From: Pusillimonas sp044464525 | Lineage (GTDB): Bacteria > Pseudomonadota > Gammaproteobacteria > Burkholderiales > Burkholderiaceae_B | Assembly (NCBI RefSeq): GCF_044464525.1 | Contig: NZ_JBIQLE010000002.1 | Location: 1-64,000 of the forward strand | DNA length: 64,000 bases | Reading direction: 5' to 3' | In this document: positions 17,175 through 26,304 of the stretch, piece by piece | Layout of the letters: each line of letters opens with the position of its first letter | Position numbering within the stretch: the first letter of the stretch is position 1 | Notes under the pieces: model-generated | Seen by the model: the letters and a program-made list of their open reading frames with translations, nothing else | Database searches by the model: none | What the model was told of the DNA's origin: nothing | Position numbers and translations under genes: made by a program

Positions 17175-18815
17175 GTGAACACCGTCAAGACCCACCGCGC
17201 CGCGACGCAAGTGCTGGTTGTCGGGGCCGGGCCCGTGGGCCAGGGGTTGGCCATAGAGCTGGGGCTGCGGGGCATCGAATGCTTCGTCATCGACCAAAAT
17301 GATCGTGTGGGGGTGGCGCCGCGAGCCAAAACCACCAATGTCCGGTCGCGCGAGCACTTCAGGCGCTGGGGCATTGCACAAGCCTTGCGCGATGCATCGC
17401 CGCTGGGCATAGATTACCCGTCCAATATTGTATTTACCACCAGGCTGTCCGGATATCAGTTGGCAAGATTCGATAATGCGCTGTACTGCGCGCCAGGCCG
17501 CAACCCCCTGTATGCCGAGCACGCGCAATGGATTCCGCAATATACGGTAGAGCAGGTCATGCGTGACCGGCTGCTTACGCTGCCGTCGGTAACGCTGCGG
17601 CTGCAATGCGAACTGCAGGGTTTCGAGCAACGCGACGACCGGGTCGTCGCCCGTCTGTGCGACCTCAAGACGGGCGAGCAATTCGAGGTCGAGGCTCAAT
17701 ATATGGTCGGATGCGACGGGCCGCGCAGCCTGGTGCGCGATGCCATCGGGGCCCAGCTCGAGGGCAAGTACGGCCTGTCCAGAAACTATAATTTCGTGTT
17801 TCGGGCGCCGGGGCTGGCCAAGGCGCACAGGCACGGGCCGGCCATCATGTATTGGCAGATCAACAGCGATGTGCCAAGCTTGATCGGCCCCATGGACACC
17901 GGAGACCGCTGGTTCTTCATGCCCACCGGCCTGGCGCCGGATGTCCGCCTTACCAAGGAAGACGCGCCGGCACTGATCCGCCGCGCGACCGGCATCAATG
18001 TCCCGTACGAGATTCTAAGCGCCGACGAGTGGGTCGCCAGCCGCTTGCTTGCCACCCATTATCGCGACCGGCGGGTTTTCCTGGCTGGCGATGCGGCTCA
18101 CATGCATCCGCCGTTCGGCGGCTTTGGCATGAACATGGGCATAGGCGATGCGGTCGACCTGGGCTGGAAGCTGTCGGCCGTGCTGAAGGGCTGGGGCGGG
18201 CCGGCGCTGCTGGACAGCTATGAACGCGAGCGGCGGCCCGTGCACGTGCACGTCATGGGCGAGGCCACGGCCAATCACAACCTCATGAGCAATGCCTTGC
18301 TGGAAGGCGATATTGAGGCCGACGGCGAGCAAGGCGAGATCGCGCGCGGGCATGCGGCCAAGCGTATCCAGAGCGGCAAGCTTTCCGAGTTCTACACCCT
18401 GGGAACCATATTGGACGATTGCTATGCTGATTCGCCCGTCATCGACAGGGAAGGTCGTGCCGAGCCGCCGCGCGACTTCCTTAACTACACCCCCAGGGCC
18501 GAGCCCGGCTGCCGCGCGCCCCACGCATGGCTGCATGACGGCAGTTCATTGTTCGACCATTTCGGCCTGGGCCTGACCCTGCTGTCGTCATCGCCCGAAC
18601 ACCCCGGCGTGGCGGCGGCGAAGGCCGACGCTCAGCGCCTGGGTGTTCCGCTGTCGGTGGTCCAACCCGAAGAAGCCGGGGTTCGCGGCCTGTACCCGCA
18701 CGCGCTGACGCTGATCCGGCCCGACCAGCACATCGCCTGGACGGGCGACGTCTGGAAAGACGATGTCCTGACCCGCGCCGTGGGCCTAAGGTTCCCTGCC
18801 AACGCCGAGGCATAG
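17175..18815 (+). CDS. FAD-dependent aromatic hydroxylase (MhpA/PheA class A family)
   Basis: Predicted NAD(P)H- and FAD-dependent monooxygenase hydroxylating a phenolic ring. Motifs in order: dinucleotide fold VLVVGAGPVGQGLAIEL near residues 13-27, the GCDGPRSLVRDAIG (DG) motif, and GDAAHMHPPFGGFGMNMGIGDA with the FAD ribityl-binding GD. A thioredoxin-like C-terminal domain follows, as in phenol hydroxylases. I chose GTG 17175 because GGAG sits 8 nt upstream; the ATG at 17142 lacks a ribosome site. Divergent from the VOC/Rieske pair across a 261-nt gap that shows no other gene. The substrate is not deducible. Confidence 0.82.
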   Translation: MNTVKTHRAATQVLVVGAGPVGQGLAIELGLRGIECFVIDQNDRVGVAPRAKTTNVRSREHFRRWGIAQALRDASPLGIDYPSNIVFTTRLSGYQLARFDNALYCAPGRNPLYAEHAQWIPQYTVEQVMRDRLLTLPSVTLRLQCELQGFEQRDDRVVARLCDLKTGEQFEVEAQYMVGCDGPRSLVRDAIGAQLEGKYGLSRNYNFVFRAPGLAKAHRHGPAIMYWQINSDVPSLIGPMDTGDRWFFMPTGLAPDVRLTKEDAPALIRRATGINVPYEILSADEWVASRLLATHYRDRRVFLAGDAAHMHPPFGGFGMNMGIGDAVDLGWKLSAVLKGWGGPALLDSYERERRPVHVHVMGEATANHNLMSNALLEGDIEADGEQGEIARGHAAKRIQSGKLSEFYTLGTILDDCYADSPVIDREGRAEPPRDFLNYTPRAEPGCRAPHAWLHDGSSLFDHFGLGLTLLSSSPEHPGVAAAKADAQRLGVPLSVVQPEEAGVRGLYPHALTLIRPDQHIAWTGDVWKDDVLTRAVGLRFPANAEA

Positions 18816-19000
18816 TTTCTGCCCGCGCGGGCCGGCCTGGGCGTAGCCCGCCGAGCTGAGGAAATCGTCATCGTTCTGTTCAACCGCAAGGGCAACCTGG
18901 CTTGCGGTACGGGCTGTGATGGACATGGGCGGTCGCCGTACATCTGTACGCTTCGTTGAGACAATCGATCCAAATGCATGGCGGCCTCCTTGACGTCGCA

Positions 19001-19336
19001 TCAGCCCTGGATGTGTTCGTCGCCTTCGTAGTTGATATGCGTGATGACGCCCTCGAACAGCGGCTTGACTCGTTCGGCGAATTGCGCCCTGAGCTCCTGG
19101 CGTCGGGTTGTCGCCAGCGCGGCGTCGATGTCTTTCGGGCTGTCGAAACTTAGCCTGACCGCCGCGTAGATGTCGAGCTCGTCGGATTCAAAATAATAGG
19201 GCCGCTCGAGCTGAGCGGACTTGACTCCGGGCAGGGTCGAGAACCCCGTGACGATGGCGCTGAGCTCTTGCATGAACTGTTCAGATTGTCCTTCGATGGG
19301 GCGGCCGATGAAATAGGCATATCTGGTGGCTGGCAT
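19001..19336 (-). CDS. Small EthD-like dimeric alpha-beta barrel protein
   Basis: A 111-aa protein beginning MPATRYAYFIGRPIEGQSEQF and containing LERPYYFES and LDIYAAVRLSFDSPKDIDAAL, resembling EthD/ferredoxin-like small proteins that often sit in oxygenase gene clusters. Members act as small monooxygenases, lyases or accessory proteins; nothing here fixes the reaction. AGGAA is at a good distance upstream of the ATG. Convergent with the flavin hydroxylase; the 185-nt gap between them has a 14-bp palindrome (CGTACA-TC-TGTACG at 18937-18950) but no supportable gene. Confidence 0.65.
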   Translation of the reverse strand: MPATRYAYFIGRPIEGQSEQFMQELSAIVTGFSTLPGVKSAQLERPYYFESDELDIYAAVRLSFDSPKDIDAALATTRRQELRAQFAERVKPLFEGVITHINYEGDEHIQG

Positions 19337-19520
19337 TTTGATTTCCTGTTGTCGAGGTGAATGAAGTGCTTCGCGACCGGCAAGTGTATGCCTTGCAACT
19401 CACATCGAAAAGGGCGATGCGATTCGGGTATCGAGCTGTCGCTATTGTGATCTTCCTTCTTGATTACCCGGGGGGGTAGAGTTAGTCGAATATATACAAA
19501 ACCATAAAGGAGACAACAAG

Positions 19521-20699
19521 ATGGCGAATCGTTTCATACGCAATGCGGTGGCCGCCGCGGCCATGCTGGCTGGCGCCACGGCACTCGCCCATGCGCAACA
19601 GCCCCTGAAGATCGGCTTCATGAATACATTCACTGGGGCGGTGGGGGTTCCCGGTGAACAGCAATACAACGGCTTCATGCTCGCGATCGAAGAGCGCGGG
19701 GGCAAGCTGGGCGGCGTACCTGTGCAGATAATCAAGGAAGACGATCAGTTCAAGCCCGAATTGGCCACACAGATTGTGCAGAAGCTGATCGAACGCGATC
19801 AGGTTCCCATCATTGCCGGCATCACTGGGTCCAATGTGATGATGGCTGTGGCCAAGCCGATCACCGACAAAGGGGTGTTTCTGATCAGCACCAATAGCGG
19901 CCCTTCGCCGTTGGCCGGCGCGGCATGCTCGCCCAACTTCTTTTCGACTTCCTGGCAGAACGACAATATCGCCGAGGTGGTGGGCCAGTACGCCACCGAC
20001 AAGGGCTATAAGAAAGTCGTCTTGATTACAGCCAATTTCCAGGGCGGCAAAGACCTGCTGGAAGGATTCAAGCGGTTCTACACGGGCGAGGTGGTCGATG
20101 AGATTTACACGCCATTGACCCAACTGGATTTCTCCAGCGAACTGACCCAGGTGGCATCGCAGAACCCCGATGCGGTTTATGCATTCTTCCCCGGCGGCCT
20201 CGGGGTCTCGTTTGTACGCCAGTATCAGCTTGCCGGCTTGCTCAAGGCCACGCCGCTGCTATCCAGCGGCATCCTCGAGCTGCCGATGCTCGAAGCTTTG
20301 AAAGACAGCGCTTTGGGGGCTTTCGGCGGGCATTTCTGGGGCCCGGACATGGATAACGAGGCCAACAAGAAGTTCGTCAAGGACTACGAAGAAAAATATG
20401 GCACCATCCCATCGACCTGGGCCGCGCAAGGCTATGACGGCGCGCTGCTGCTCGACTCTGCCATCGCAAAGGTGAACGGCAACGTTGCCGACAAGGACGC
20501 TTTCAGGGCCGCCCTGAAAGAGGCCGATTTCGATTCTGTGCGTGGCGACTTCTCGTTCAACACCAATCACTTCCCCATCCAGGATTTCTCGATGTACGAA
20601 GTGGTCAAGGATGAAAAGGGGCGCTATACGGTCCGCACGGAAGCGACGCCGATGAAGGCCCATAAAGACGCTTATTACCAGGATTGCCCCCTTAACTGA
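19521..20699 (+). CDS. Periplasmic ABC substrate-binding protein, LivJ-type (orphan)
   Basis: Binding protein of the hydrophobic amino acid transporter class (type I fold), a family that also binds aromatic acids. Sec signal peptide residues 1-25, cleaving after AHA. The mature start QPLKIGFMNTFTGAVGVPGEQQYNGF is the family pattern, and SLDFSSEL-like and YDGALLLDSAIAK segments are in place. The length of 392 aa is typical. AAGGAG lies 8 nt upstream of ATG. No permease or ATPase genes are beside it, so it must use a transporter encoded elsewhere or act in sensing. Confidence 0.85.
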   Translation: MANRFIRNAVAAAAMLAGATALAHAQQPLKIGFMNTFTGAVGVPGEQQYNGFMLAIEERGGKLGGVPVQIIKEDDQFKPELATQIVQKLIERDQVPIIAGITGSNVMMAVAKPITDKGVFLISTNSGPSPLAGAACSPNFFSTSWQNDNIAEVVGQYATDKGYKKVVLITANFQGGKDLLEGFKRFYTGEVVDEIYTPLTQLDFSSELTQVASQNPDAVYAFFPGGLGVSFVRQYQLAGLLKATPLLSSGILELPMLEALKDSALGAFGGHFWGPDMDNEANKKFVKDYEEKYGTIPSTWAAQGYDGALLLDSAIAKVNGNVADKDAFRAALKEADFDSVRGDFSFNTNHFPIQDFSMYEVVKDEKGRYTVRTEATPMKAHKDAYYQDCPLN

Positions 20700-20703
20700 T
20701 GTG

Positions 20704-20730
20704 CCGCAAGCGGGCATAGTCCCGCGCGGC
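20704..20730 (+). terminator. Hairpin downstream of the orphan binding protein
   Basis: GCGGG (20710-20714) pairs with CCCGC (20721-20725) around CATAGT, with weak outer GCC/GGC pairing. It lies between convergent genes. There is no T-run, so termination is a guess. Confidence 0.35.
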
Positions 20731-20761
20731 GTTGGAGGCCATAAGCTCTATATAAGCAGCG

Positions 20762-21226
20762 CTACGATTCTATCGGCAGCGCTGTTTTGTATTTGACCTG
20801 CTTGAGCGCGAAGCTGGAGCGTATTTTCTTGATGCCGGGGATTTTGGTCAGGTGATCGAGGATGAAGTGCTCGAGCGCCTGGATGTCGGGCACGACGATG
20901 CGCAACAGATAGTCTTCGTCGCCCGTCATCAGGTAGACCTCCATGACTTCGCCGAACCGGCTGACTTCCTGTTCGAAGCGGTCGAGTACGGCTGATTCCT
21001 GCCTGTCGAGGCTGACCTGGATGAAGACGTTCATTTTCAGTCCCAGCGCGGCCGGGTCGACCAGCCCCACGTACCGTGAAATGATCTTGTTTTTTTCCAG
21101 GTTCTTGACCCGTGCCAGGGTCGGGGACGCCGACAAGTTGATTTTTCGGGCGAGCTCTATGTTGCTGGTCTTGGCGTCGTCCTGCAGCACTCGCAAAATG
21201 CGCAGGTCGGTGGCATCGAGTTCCAT
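20762..21226 (-). CDS. Lrp/AsnC-family transcriptional regulator
   Basis: 154 aa with an N-terminal helix-turn-helix (LDATDLRILRVLQDDAKTSNIELARKINLSASPTLARVKNLE) and a C-terminal RAM ligand-binding domain (VMEVYLMTGDEDYLLRIVVPD). Family members sense amino acids or 2-oxo-acid-related metabolites and often control a divergent gene. Here the divergent gene is an AceE-type E1 across an AT-rich 152-nt region. The arrangement recalls mdeR next to mdeB of Pseudomonas putida (methionine/2-oxobutyrate catabolism), which is inference. Confidence 0.9.
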   Translation of the reverse strand: MELDATDLRILRVLQDDAKTSNIELARKINLSASPTLARVKNLEKNKIISRYVGLVDPAALGLKMNVFIQVSLDRQESAVLDRFEQEVSRFGEVMEVYLMTGDEDYLLRIVVPDIQALEHFILDHLTKIPGIKKIRSSFALKQVKYKTALPIES

Positions 21227-21347
21227 GATCGGCCTTTCGGGTCTAAAGATAATTCTGTATAGGCTTATAGTTTTAGTATTTTATGCTGAATTTATAGACT
21301 GGGGAAGCTCAATACAGTCACCTATTCGGCCTCAACGATATTATCCT

Positions 21348-21365
21348 GTTCAATAGAAATTGAAC
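21348..21365. promoter_or_regulatory. Perfect palindrome before the AceE-like gene, probable operator
   Basis: GTTCAAT-AGAA-ATTGAAC: 7-bp arms around 4 nt, ending 2 nt before the ribosome site AGGAGAGAGG. A candidate -10, TATTAT, is at 21339-21344. It could be the site of the divergent Lrp-type regulator. Confidence 0.55.
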
Positions 21366-21378
21366 CAGGAGAGAGGTG

Positions 21379-24051
21379 ATGGATATGTCTTCCGCCAGCT
21401 ATATGAACCCCGACATTGACGCCCAGGAAACGGCGGAATGGCTGAATGCACTGCGGGGCGTCGTGCAGGCCGCTGGGCCCGAGCGGGCCCGCTATCTCAT
21501 GACGCAGTTGAGCGAAACCGCCAGGCGGCTGGGGTTGCAATGGCGCGATTCGCGCAATACGCCGTACGTAAACACCATCCGCCTTCAGGACGAGCCGCCG
21601 TTTCCCGGAGGATCGGACGCGCTCGAGATAGAACAGAACCTGGCCAGCATCATCCGCTGGAACGCCCTGGCCATGGTGGTGCGCGCCAATCGCGCCTATG
21701 GCGAGTTGGGAGGCCACATCTCCAGCTATGCGTCCGCCGCCGATTTGTTCGAAGTGGGCTTCAACCATTTCTTCCGTGCGCGCAGCGATGATTTTGGCGG
21801 AGACCTGGTGTATTTTCAGCCGCACTCGGCGCCGGGCATCTACGCGCGTGCGTTTCTTGAGGGCGCCCTATCAGAGCGGGAACTCGGTTTTTTTCGCCGG
21901 GAACTCGAGGCGGTAAAACACAATGCGCGCGGCTTGTCGTCCTACCCGCATCCCTGGCTCATGCCCGATTTCTGGCAGTTTCCAACGGGTTCCATGGGCA
22001 TCGGCCCCATCAGCGCCATTTATCAGGCTCGTTTCATGCGCTATATGGAACACCGCAGTTTGTTGACGCCTCAGGGTCGCAAGGTGTGGGGTGTTTTCGG
22101 CGACGGTGAAATGGACGAGCCCGAATCCCTGGCCGCATTGAGCCTGGCGGCGCGCGAACACCTTGATAATCTGGTGTTCGTCATCAATTGCAACCTGCAG
22201 CGGCTGGATGGCCCGGTGCGGGGCAACGGCAGCATTGTGGACGAACTTGAAACCCTGTTCGCAGGAGCCGGATGGAACGTCGTCAAGCTGTTGTGGGGTT
22301 CCGATTGGGATCCTCTTTTCGCGCGCGACCCCGAGGGCGAGCTGGTCGAGGTGCTGGGCCGTACGGTAGACGGCCAGTTGCAGACCTTTGCCGCCAACGA
22401 TGGGGCTTTCAATCGAGAGCACTTCTTCCATCAGACGCCCGGCATGCAGGCCATTGCTGCCATGCTTACCGACGAAGAGATCGACCGCCTGAAGCGCGGC
22501 GGCCACGACATGAAGAAGATCCATGCCGCCTACCACGCGGCAGCGGCCCATCGCGGCCAGCCAACCGTGATTCTGGCGCAGACCAAGAAGGGCTTCGGCA
22601 TGGGCGCGGCCGGTCAGGGAAAAATGACCACCCACCAGCAGAAGAAGCTGGATGCCGACAGCCTGCTCGAGTTTCGCGATCGCTTTCGCCTGCCGATTTC
22701 CGATCAGGACTGCGAGGAACTGGCTTTCTACAAGCCAGCGCCCGACAGTCCCGAAATGCGGCACCTGATGCAACGGCGCGCCGAGCTGGGCGGATTCCTG
22801 CCACGTCGAAACACCCGGCACGCGACGCTTGAAATTCCTGAAATCAACACTTATGCCCGCTTTGCGCTGGAAGCGCAGGGCAAGGAAATGTCCAGCACCA
22901 TGGCGCTGGTGCGCATGCTGGGCGGCCTGTTGAAGGACGCCGGAGTGGGCAAGCACGTCGTGCCCATCGTTGCCGACGAGGCCCGCACCTTCGGCATGGC
23001 CAATCTGTTTCGCCAGGTGGGCATTTATTCTTCGCAGGGCCAGTTGTACGAGCCGGAGGACATCGGTTCGATCCTGTCGTACCGCGAGGCCAAGGACGGT
23101 CAGATTCTTGAAGAGGGCATTACCGAAGCGGGCGCCATCTCGTCGTGGACGGCGGCGGCAACCAGCTATTCAGTGCACGGCGTGCCGATGCTGCCGTTTT
23201 ATATCTATTACTCGATGTTCGGTTTCCAGCGCATCGGCGACCTGATCTGGGCGGCGGCCGACCAGCGCGCCCGGGGCTTCTTGATAGGCGCCACTTCGGG
23301 CCGCACAACCCTGGCCGGCGAGGGGCTGCAGCACCAGGACGGAACCAGTCACCTGATGGCTTCCACAATACCCAATTGCATCGCCTACGACCCCGCCTAT
23401 GCGTACGAAGTTGCCGTGATCCTGCAGGAAGGCATGCGCCGCATGATCCACGAGCACGAAGACGTCTTCTACTATGTGACCGTCACCAATGAAAACAACG
23501 CTCAGCCCAGCATGCCCGAGGGGGCCGAAGAGGGCATCCTTCGGGGTATGTACTGCCTGCAGGCTGTGCCGGCGCCGCAAGTGCGTCTGCTTGCGGCCGG
23601 GCCGGCCTTGAAAGAGGCCGTCGGCGCGGCGGCCCTGCTCAAAGAAAAACTGGACATCGACGCCGAGGTATGGAGTGTCACCAGCTATACCGAGCTGGCC
23701 CGGGACGGCATCGCAGCCCAGCGCGACCAACGTCTGGGGCGTCCTGAGGCTCAACCCTATGTGACGCAGGTGTTGGGCGAACGCAATGTGCCGGTGGTTG
23801 CAGCCAGTGATTATGTGCGTGCCGTGGCGGAAGGCATTCGCGCTTTCGTGCCGGGTTCCTTCACGACATTGGGCACCGACGGTTTTGGCCGAAGCGACAC
23901 GCGGGCCAACCTGCGCGACTTCTTTGAGATGGATGCGCGCTGGATCGCCTATACAGCCTTCAGCCAGTTGTCCCCCGACCCCGAAAGCCTGAAGTCTTTT
24001 GCGCTGGCGCTTGAGCTGGACTTGAACAAGCCTTTGTCGACGGAAATGTAA
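21379..24051 (+). CDS. AceE-type 2-oxoacid dehydrogenase E1 component (orphan)
   Basis: Thiamine-diphosphate-dependent decarboxylating subunit of the homodimeric AceE class. The ThDP motif runs from G241-D-G-E-M-D-E-P-E to N-C-N at 270-272. The PTVILAQTKKGFGMG and EGITEAGAISSWTAAATSYS regions are characteristic, and 890 aa is normal. No E2 or E3 gene lies near it, so it is probably a second E1 that borrows the main complex, or a specialised enzyme such as the 2-oxobutyrate dehydrogenase E1 MdeB. Its neighbourhood to the prp genes would fit 2-oxobutyrate to propionyl-CoA; this is inference. Starts at 21379 or 21385 are both served by AGGAGAGAGG. Confidence 0.85.
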   Translation: MDMSSASYMNPDIDAQETAEWLNALRGVVQAAGPERARYLMTQLSETARRLGLQWRDSRNTPYVNTIRLQDEPPFPGGSDALEIEQNLASIIRWNALAMVVRANRAYGELGGHISSYASAADLFEVGFNHFFRARSDDFGGDLVYFQPHSAPGIYARAFLEGALSERELGFFRRELEAVKHNARGLSSYPHPWLMPDFWQFPTGSMGIGPISAIYQARFMRYMEHRSLLTPQGRKVWGVFGDGEMDEPESLAALSLAAREHLDNLVFVINCNLQRLDGPVRGNGSIVDELETLFAGAGWNVVKLLWGSDWDPLFARDPEGELVEVLGRTVDGQLQTFAANDGAFNREHFFHQTPGMQAIAAMLTDEEIDRLKRGGHDMKKIHAAYHAAAAHRGQPTVILAQTKKGFGMGAAGQGKMTTHQQKKLDADSLLEFRDRFRLPISDQDCEELAFYKPAPDSPEMRHLMQRRAELGGFLPRRNTRHATLEIPEINTYARFALEAQGKEMSSTMALVRMLGGLLKDAGVGKHVVPIVADEARTFGMANLFRQVGIYSSQGQLYEPEDIGSILSYREAKDGQILEEGITEAGAISSWTAAATSYSVHGVPMLPFYIYYSMFGFQRIGDLIWAAADQRARGFLIGATSGRTTLAGEGLQHQDGTSHLMASTIPNCIAYDPAYAYEVAVILQEGMRRMIHEHEDVFYYVTVTNENNAQPSMPEGAEEGILRGMYCLQAVPAPQVRLLAAGPALKEAVGAAALLKEKLDIDAEVWSVTSYTELARDGIAAQRDQRLGRPEAQPYVTQVLGERNVPVVAASDYVRAVAEGIRAFVPGSFTTLGTDGFGRSDTRANLRDFFEMDARWIAYTAFSQLSPDPESLKSFALALELDLNKPLSTEM

Positions 24052-24063
24052 GGGTAGCCCATA

Positions 24064-24097
24064 CGGCGATCCGTTCCGCGCTGACGGATCTACGCCG
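24064..24097 (+). terminator. Imperfect hairpin after the AceE-like gene
   Basis: CGGCG-ATCCGT (24064-24074) pairs with ACGGAT-(CTA)-CGCCG (24084-24097), 11 bp with one bulge. Only GCTTCTTTG follows, a weak T-tract. Confidence 0.45.
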
Positions 24098-24155
24098 GAC
24101 GCTTCTTTGAATATGAATTTGCCGTGGCCGGGTACTCCGGCGTACGGCGCCTGAA

Positions 24156-25118
24156 TCAGTACATGGCGCCGGGCCAATGAACCACCGCGGAACGGATCGC
24201 CGGTATTGACTCCACTCTTTCCACGTAAGCAGCCACTGCTGGTCTTGCGCCGTTGGCCCAGAATGATTCGACGGCCATGTTTTTCATGCGCAGCAACTCC
24301 ACCCCCCAGTACAGATCGGCCATGGTTATCTCGTCGCCCGCCACCCAGCGCTCGCCCGATTTGAGTCTTTCTTCGAGGCGGGCGCAGCCGGCCTCGGCTT
24401 TGTCGTAGGCTGTACGCATCGCCTCGGGCGTGAATAGCCGTTGGGCGGCATCCAGTTCTTTCGAGCGTTTGGCGGAGTATCCTCTGACCAGATCAGGATC
24501 GTTGGCGAATTTGGCCAGATAATGGTCGCAGCGCTCGACCTTGCTCATTGCAAACCCGACACCGTTGCTTTTGCGGCGTGATTCGGGCCTGTGGTCCTCG
24601 CCCGGCGGTGTACCGGCCAGCATCTGGTAATTGGGCATGTTGTCGACAAAGTCCAACTCGGCGTCGATGGCGGCTTTCAGCTTGGGCGGCCGCAGAGACG
24701 CGCCGGGCGCCGCAGTCTGGTCAATATACAAGCAGATGTGTTTTGAATCGACCAGTACCCGCCTGGTTTGCCAGTCAACCAAGGTTGGCACCACGGCAGG
24801 GTCGCAACCGCCCTGTGCCACCGAAGTGCTGCCGGTGTGGCCGGTGACAAGGCTGCCGCCCAGAGCGGCACACCCGATCAGGCGCAACCGCACATTGCCC
24901 GGCAAATAGGTCTGGCCTTCAAAAATATTGAGCTGGTGCGAACGGTAAGGAATGTTGTGGTGGGCCAGCACGACGCGCACTTTCTGCGAACAGATTGAGT
25001 TGGGGGCGTGAAAGAGCTCAAAACGTGGCGTGCTTGACTCGTGGGTGCCAATATTCTTGCCGTTTGATCCCAAACTGTTCCGCAATTCGGTGACGGCCTG
25101 CTCCAGGTTGTGCGGCAT
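24156..25118 (-). CDS. Glutathione transferase-fold protein of the LinD/PcpC reductive dehalogenase type
   Basis: GST fold with the N-terminal thioredoxin-like domain beginning PRFELFHAPNSICSQKVR. The Ser41-x-Cys43 pair corresponds to the catalytic Ser/Cys of tetrachlorohydroquinone dehalogenase PcpC and dichlorohydroquinone dechlorinase LinD. Further shared blocks from memory are YLPGNVRLRL, the TGSTSV segment, DPAVVPTLVD and VLVDSKHICLYI. In those enzymes glutathione reductively removes chloride from hydroquinones. At 320 aa it is the size of LinD. Whether this one dehalogenates is not established; maleylacetoacetate-isomerase-like activity is an alternative. AAGGAG precedes ATG; last gene of a four-gene operon. 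Confidence 0.68.
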   Translation of the reverse strand: MPHNLEQAVTELRNSLGSNGKNIGTHESSTPRFELFHAPNSICSQKVRVVLAHHNIPYRSHQLNIFEGQTYLPGNVRLRLIGCAALGGSLVTGHTGSTSVAQGGCDPAVVPTLVDWQTRRVLVDSKHICLYIDQTAAPGASLRPPKLKAAIDAELDFVDNMPNYQMLAGTPPGEDHRPESRRKSNGVGFAMSKVERCDHYLAKFANDPDLVRGYSAKRSKELDAAQRLFTPEAMRTAYDKAEAGCARLEERLKSGERWVAGDEITMADLYWGVELLRMKNMAVESFWANGARPAVAAYVERVESIPAIRSAVVHWPGAMY

Positions 25119-25149
25119 TTAAAAGCTCCTTTTTGATTGCTGCGAGTTT

Positions 25150-26304
25150 CTATCGACTGATCTTCGATAACGGCATTGCCAATGAGGCTGACAGCATGGC
25201 GGCGTATTGCTCGGAAGTCGGTTGAAGCGGCGCAAATAAATTGAAGTGGCTGCGGCACGCCGCATTCGCCAAGTGCGGTATGTCGCCGGCCGCATAACCC
25301 AGTTCGGCCAAGGTCGCCGGCAGCCCAAGTTCACGCATCAAGCCGGCAATCGCGGCGGCCGGCGAAGCGGTCGGCGCCATACCGAGCGCTTGGGCCACGG
25401 GCGCCATGCGCTCGGGCACGTGCGCCGCTGTCGCGTCAAGCGTGGCAACCAGGCCGATCCCGCTCAGTACACCGTGATGGAAGCCTTGGTCGCTGCAGGC
25501 CAGCGCCACCGCATGGGCCGGCCCAAGGCCCATGCTTATCGAGACGCCGCCGGCGTAGGCGGCAAGCATCATTTCCATACGCGCGTCGAGGTCTTGCGGA
25601 TCGGCGAGGGCGCGCTTCAAGGCTTTGCCCACGCGCGCTATTCCATCGAGTGCGATGGATTTTCCGAGCGGCTGATCTTTGGTCGACAAGTATCCTTCGA
25701 TGCAATGGGACAAGGCATCGATGCCCGTGGCGGCGGTAAGCCGGGCCGGCAGCCCCACCGTCAGGAGGGGATCGAGGATGGCGACGCGGGGAATGAGGTG
25801 GCGCGAGCTCATCCCCATGGCGGGTGCGGTGGCATCGGCATGAATCGCCGCGGAATGTGAGGCTTCACTTCCCGTGCCGGCCGTGGTGGGGATGGCGATC
25901 AAGGGGGCGGAGGCGCCGTGCGGTGTGCCCGGCTTTCCGGCGAAGTCGGCGATGCCGCCTGCATTGCTTGCCACCAAGGCGATGAACTTCGCGGTGTCGA
26001 TGACCGACCCGCCTCCCAACGCGACGACCCCGTCGCAGGATTGGCGCGCGTATAGAGCCAGCCCCTTGTCGACGTCTGAAAACACGGGGTTTTCAGTGAC
26101 CTCGTCGAACAGGGTCATTGGGTGCGCGCCGTCGTATGCCTGGGTGACTTTCTTCACCAGCCCGGCGGCTGATATGCCCTTGTCCGTCACCAGCAACGGG
26201 CGCCGAACCCTCAGCGCGTCCAGCTCGTCGGCCAGCGTCGAGACGGCGCCGACGGCACACAGGGTGCGCGGAATATCCAGAACCAGCGGGGCGCCGCAGC
26301 TCAT
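25150..26304 (-). CDS. Iron-containing (type III) alcohol dehydrogenase family protein
   Basis: NAD(P)-dependent dehydrogenase with a GGGSVIDTAK nucleotide-binding loop, IPTTAGTGSEASHSA, and metal-ligand His residues in GIDALSHCIEGY, LGPAHAVALA and DQGFHHGVLSG. 384 aa from ATG 26304, whose ATGA overlaps the aldehyde dehydrogenase stop, showing translational coupling. Maleylacetate reductases belong to the same superfamily and would fit beside a LinD-like enzyme, but they are usually about 350 aa and the sequence looks closer to general Fe-ADHs. It likely interconverts an alcohol and an aldehyde or a semialdehyde. Confidence 0.78.
   Translation of the reverse strand: MSCGAPLVLDIPRTLCAVGAVSTLADELDALRVRRPLLVTDKGISAAGLVKKVTQAYDGAHPMTLFDEVTENPVFSDVDKGLALYARQSCDGVVALGGGSVIDTAKFIALVASNAGGIADFAGKPGTPHGASAPLIAIPTTAGTGSEASHSAAIHADATAPAMGMSSRHLIPRVAILDPLLTVGLPARLTAATGIDALSHCIEGYLSTKDQPLGKSIALDGIARVGKALKRALADPQDLDARMEMMLAAYAGGVSISMGLGPAHAVALACSDQGFHHGVLSGIGLVATLDATAAHVPERMAPVAQALGMAPTASPAAAIAGLMRELGLPATLAELGYAAGDIPHLANAACRSHFNLFAPLQPTSEQYAAMLSASLAMPLSKISR

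Noticed and set aside
18786..19001. Small minus-strand ORF between the flavin hydroxylase and the EthD-like gene
   Set aside because: No ribosome site, overlaps the end of the hydroxylase, and the peptide resembles no family.
25150..26304. Calling the Fe-ADH gene maleylacetate reductase (macA/linF)
   Set aside because: Only context favours it; the length and motifs are those of general iron alcohol dehydrogenases.
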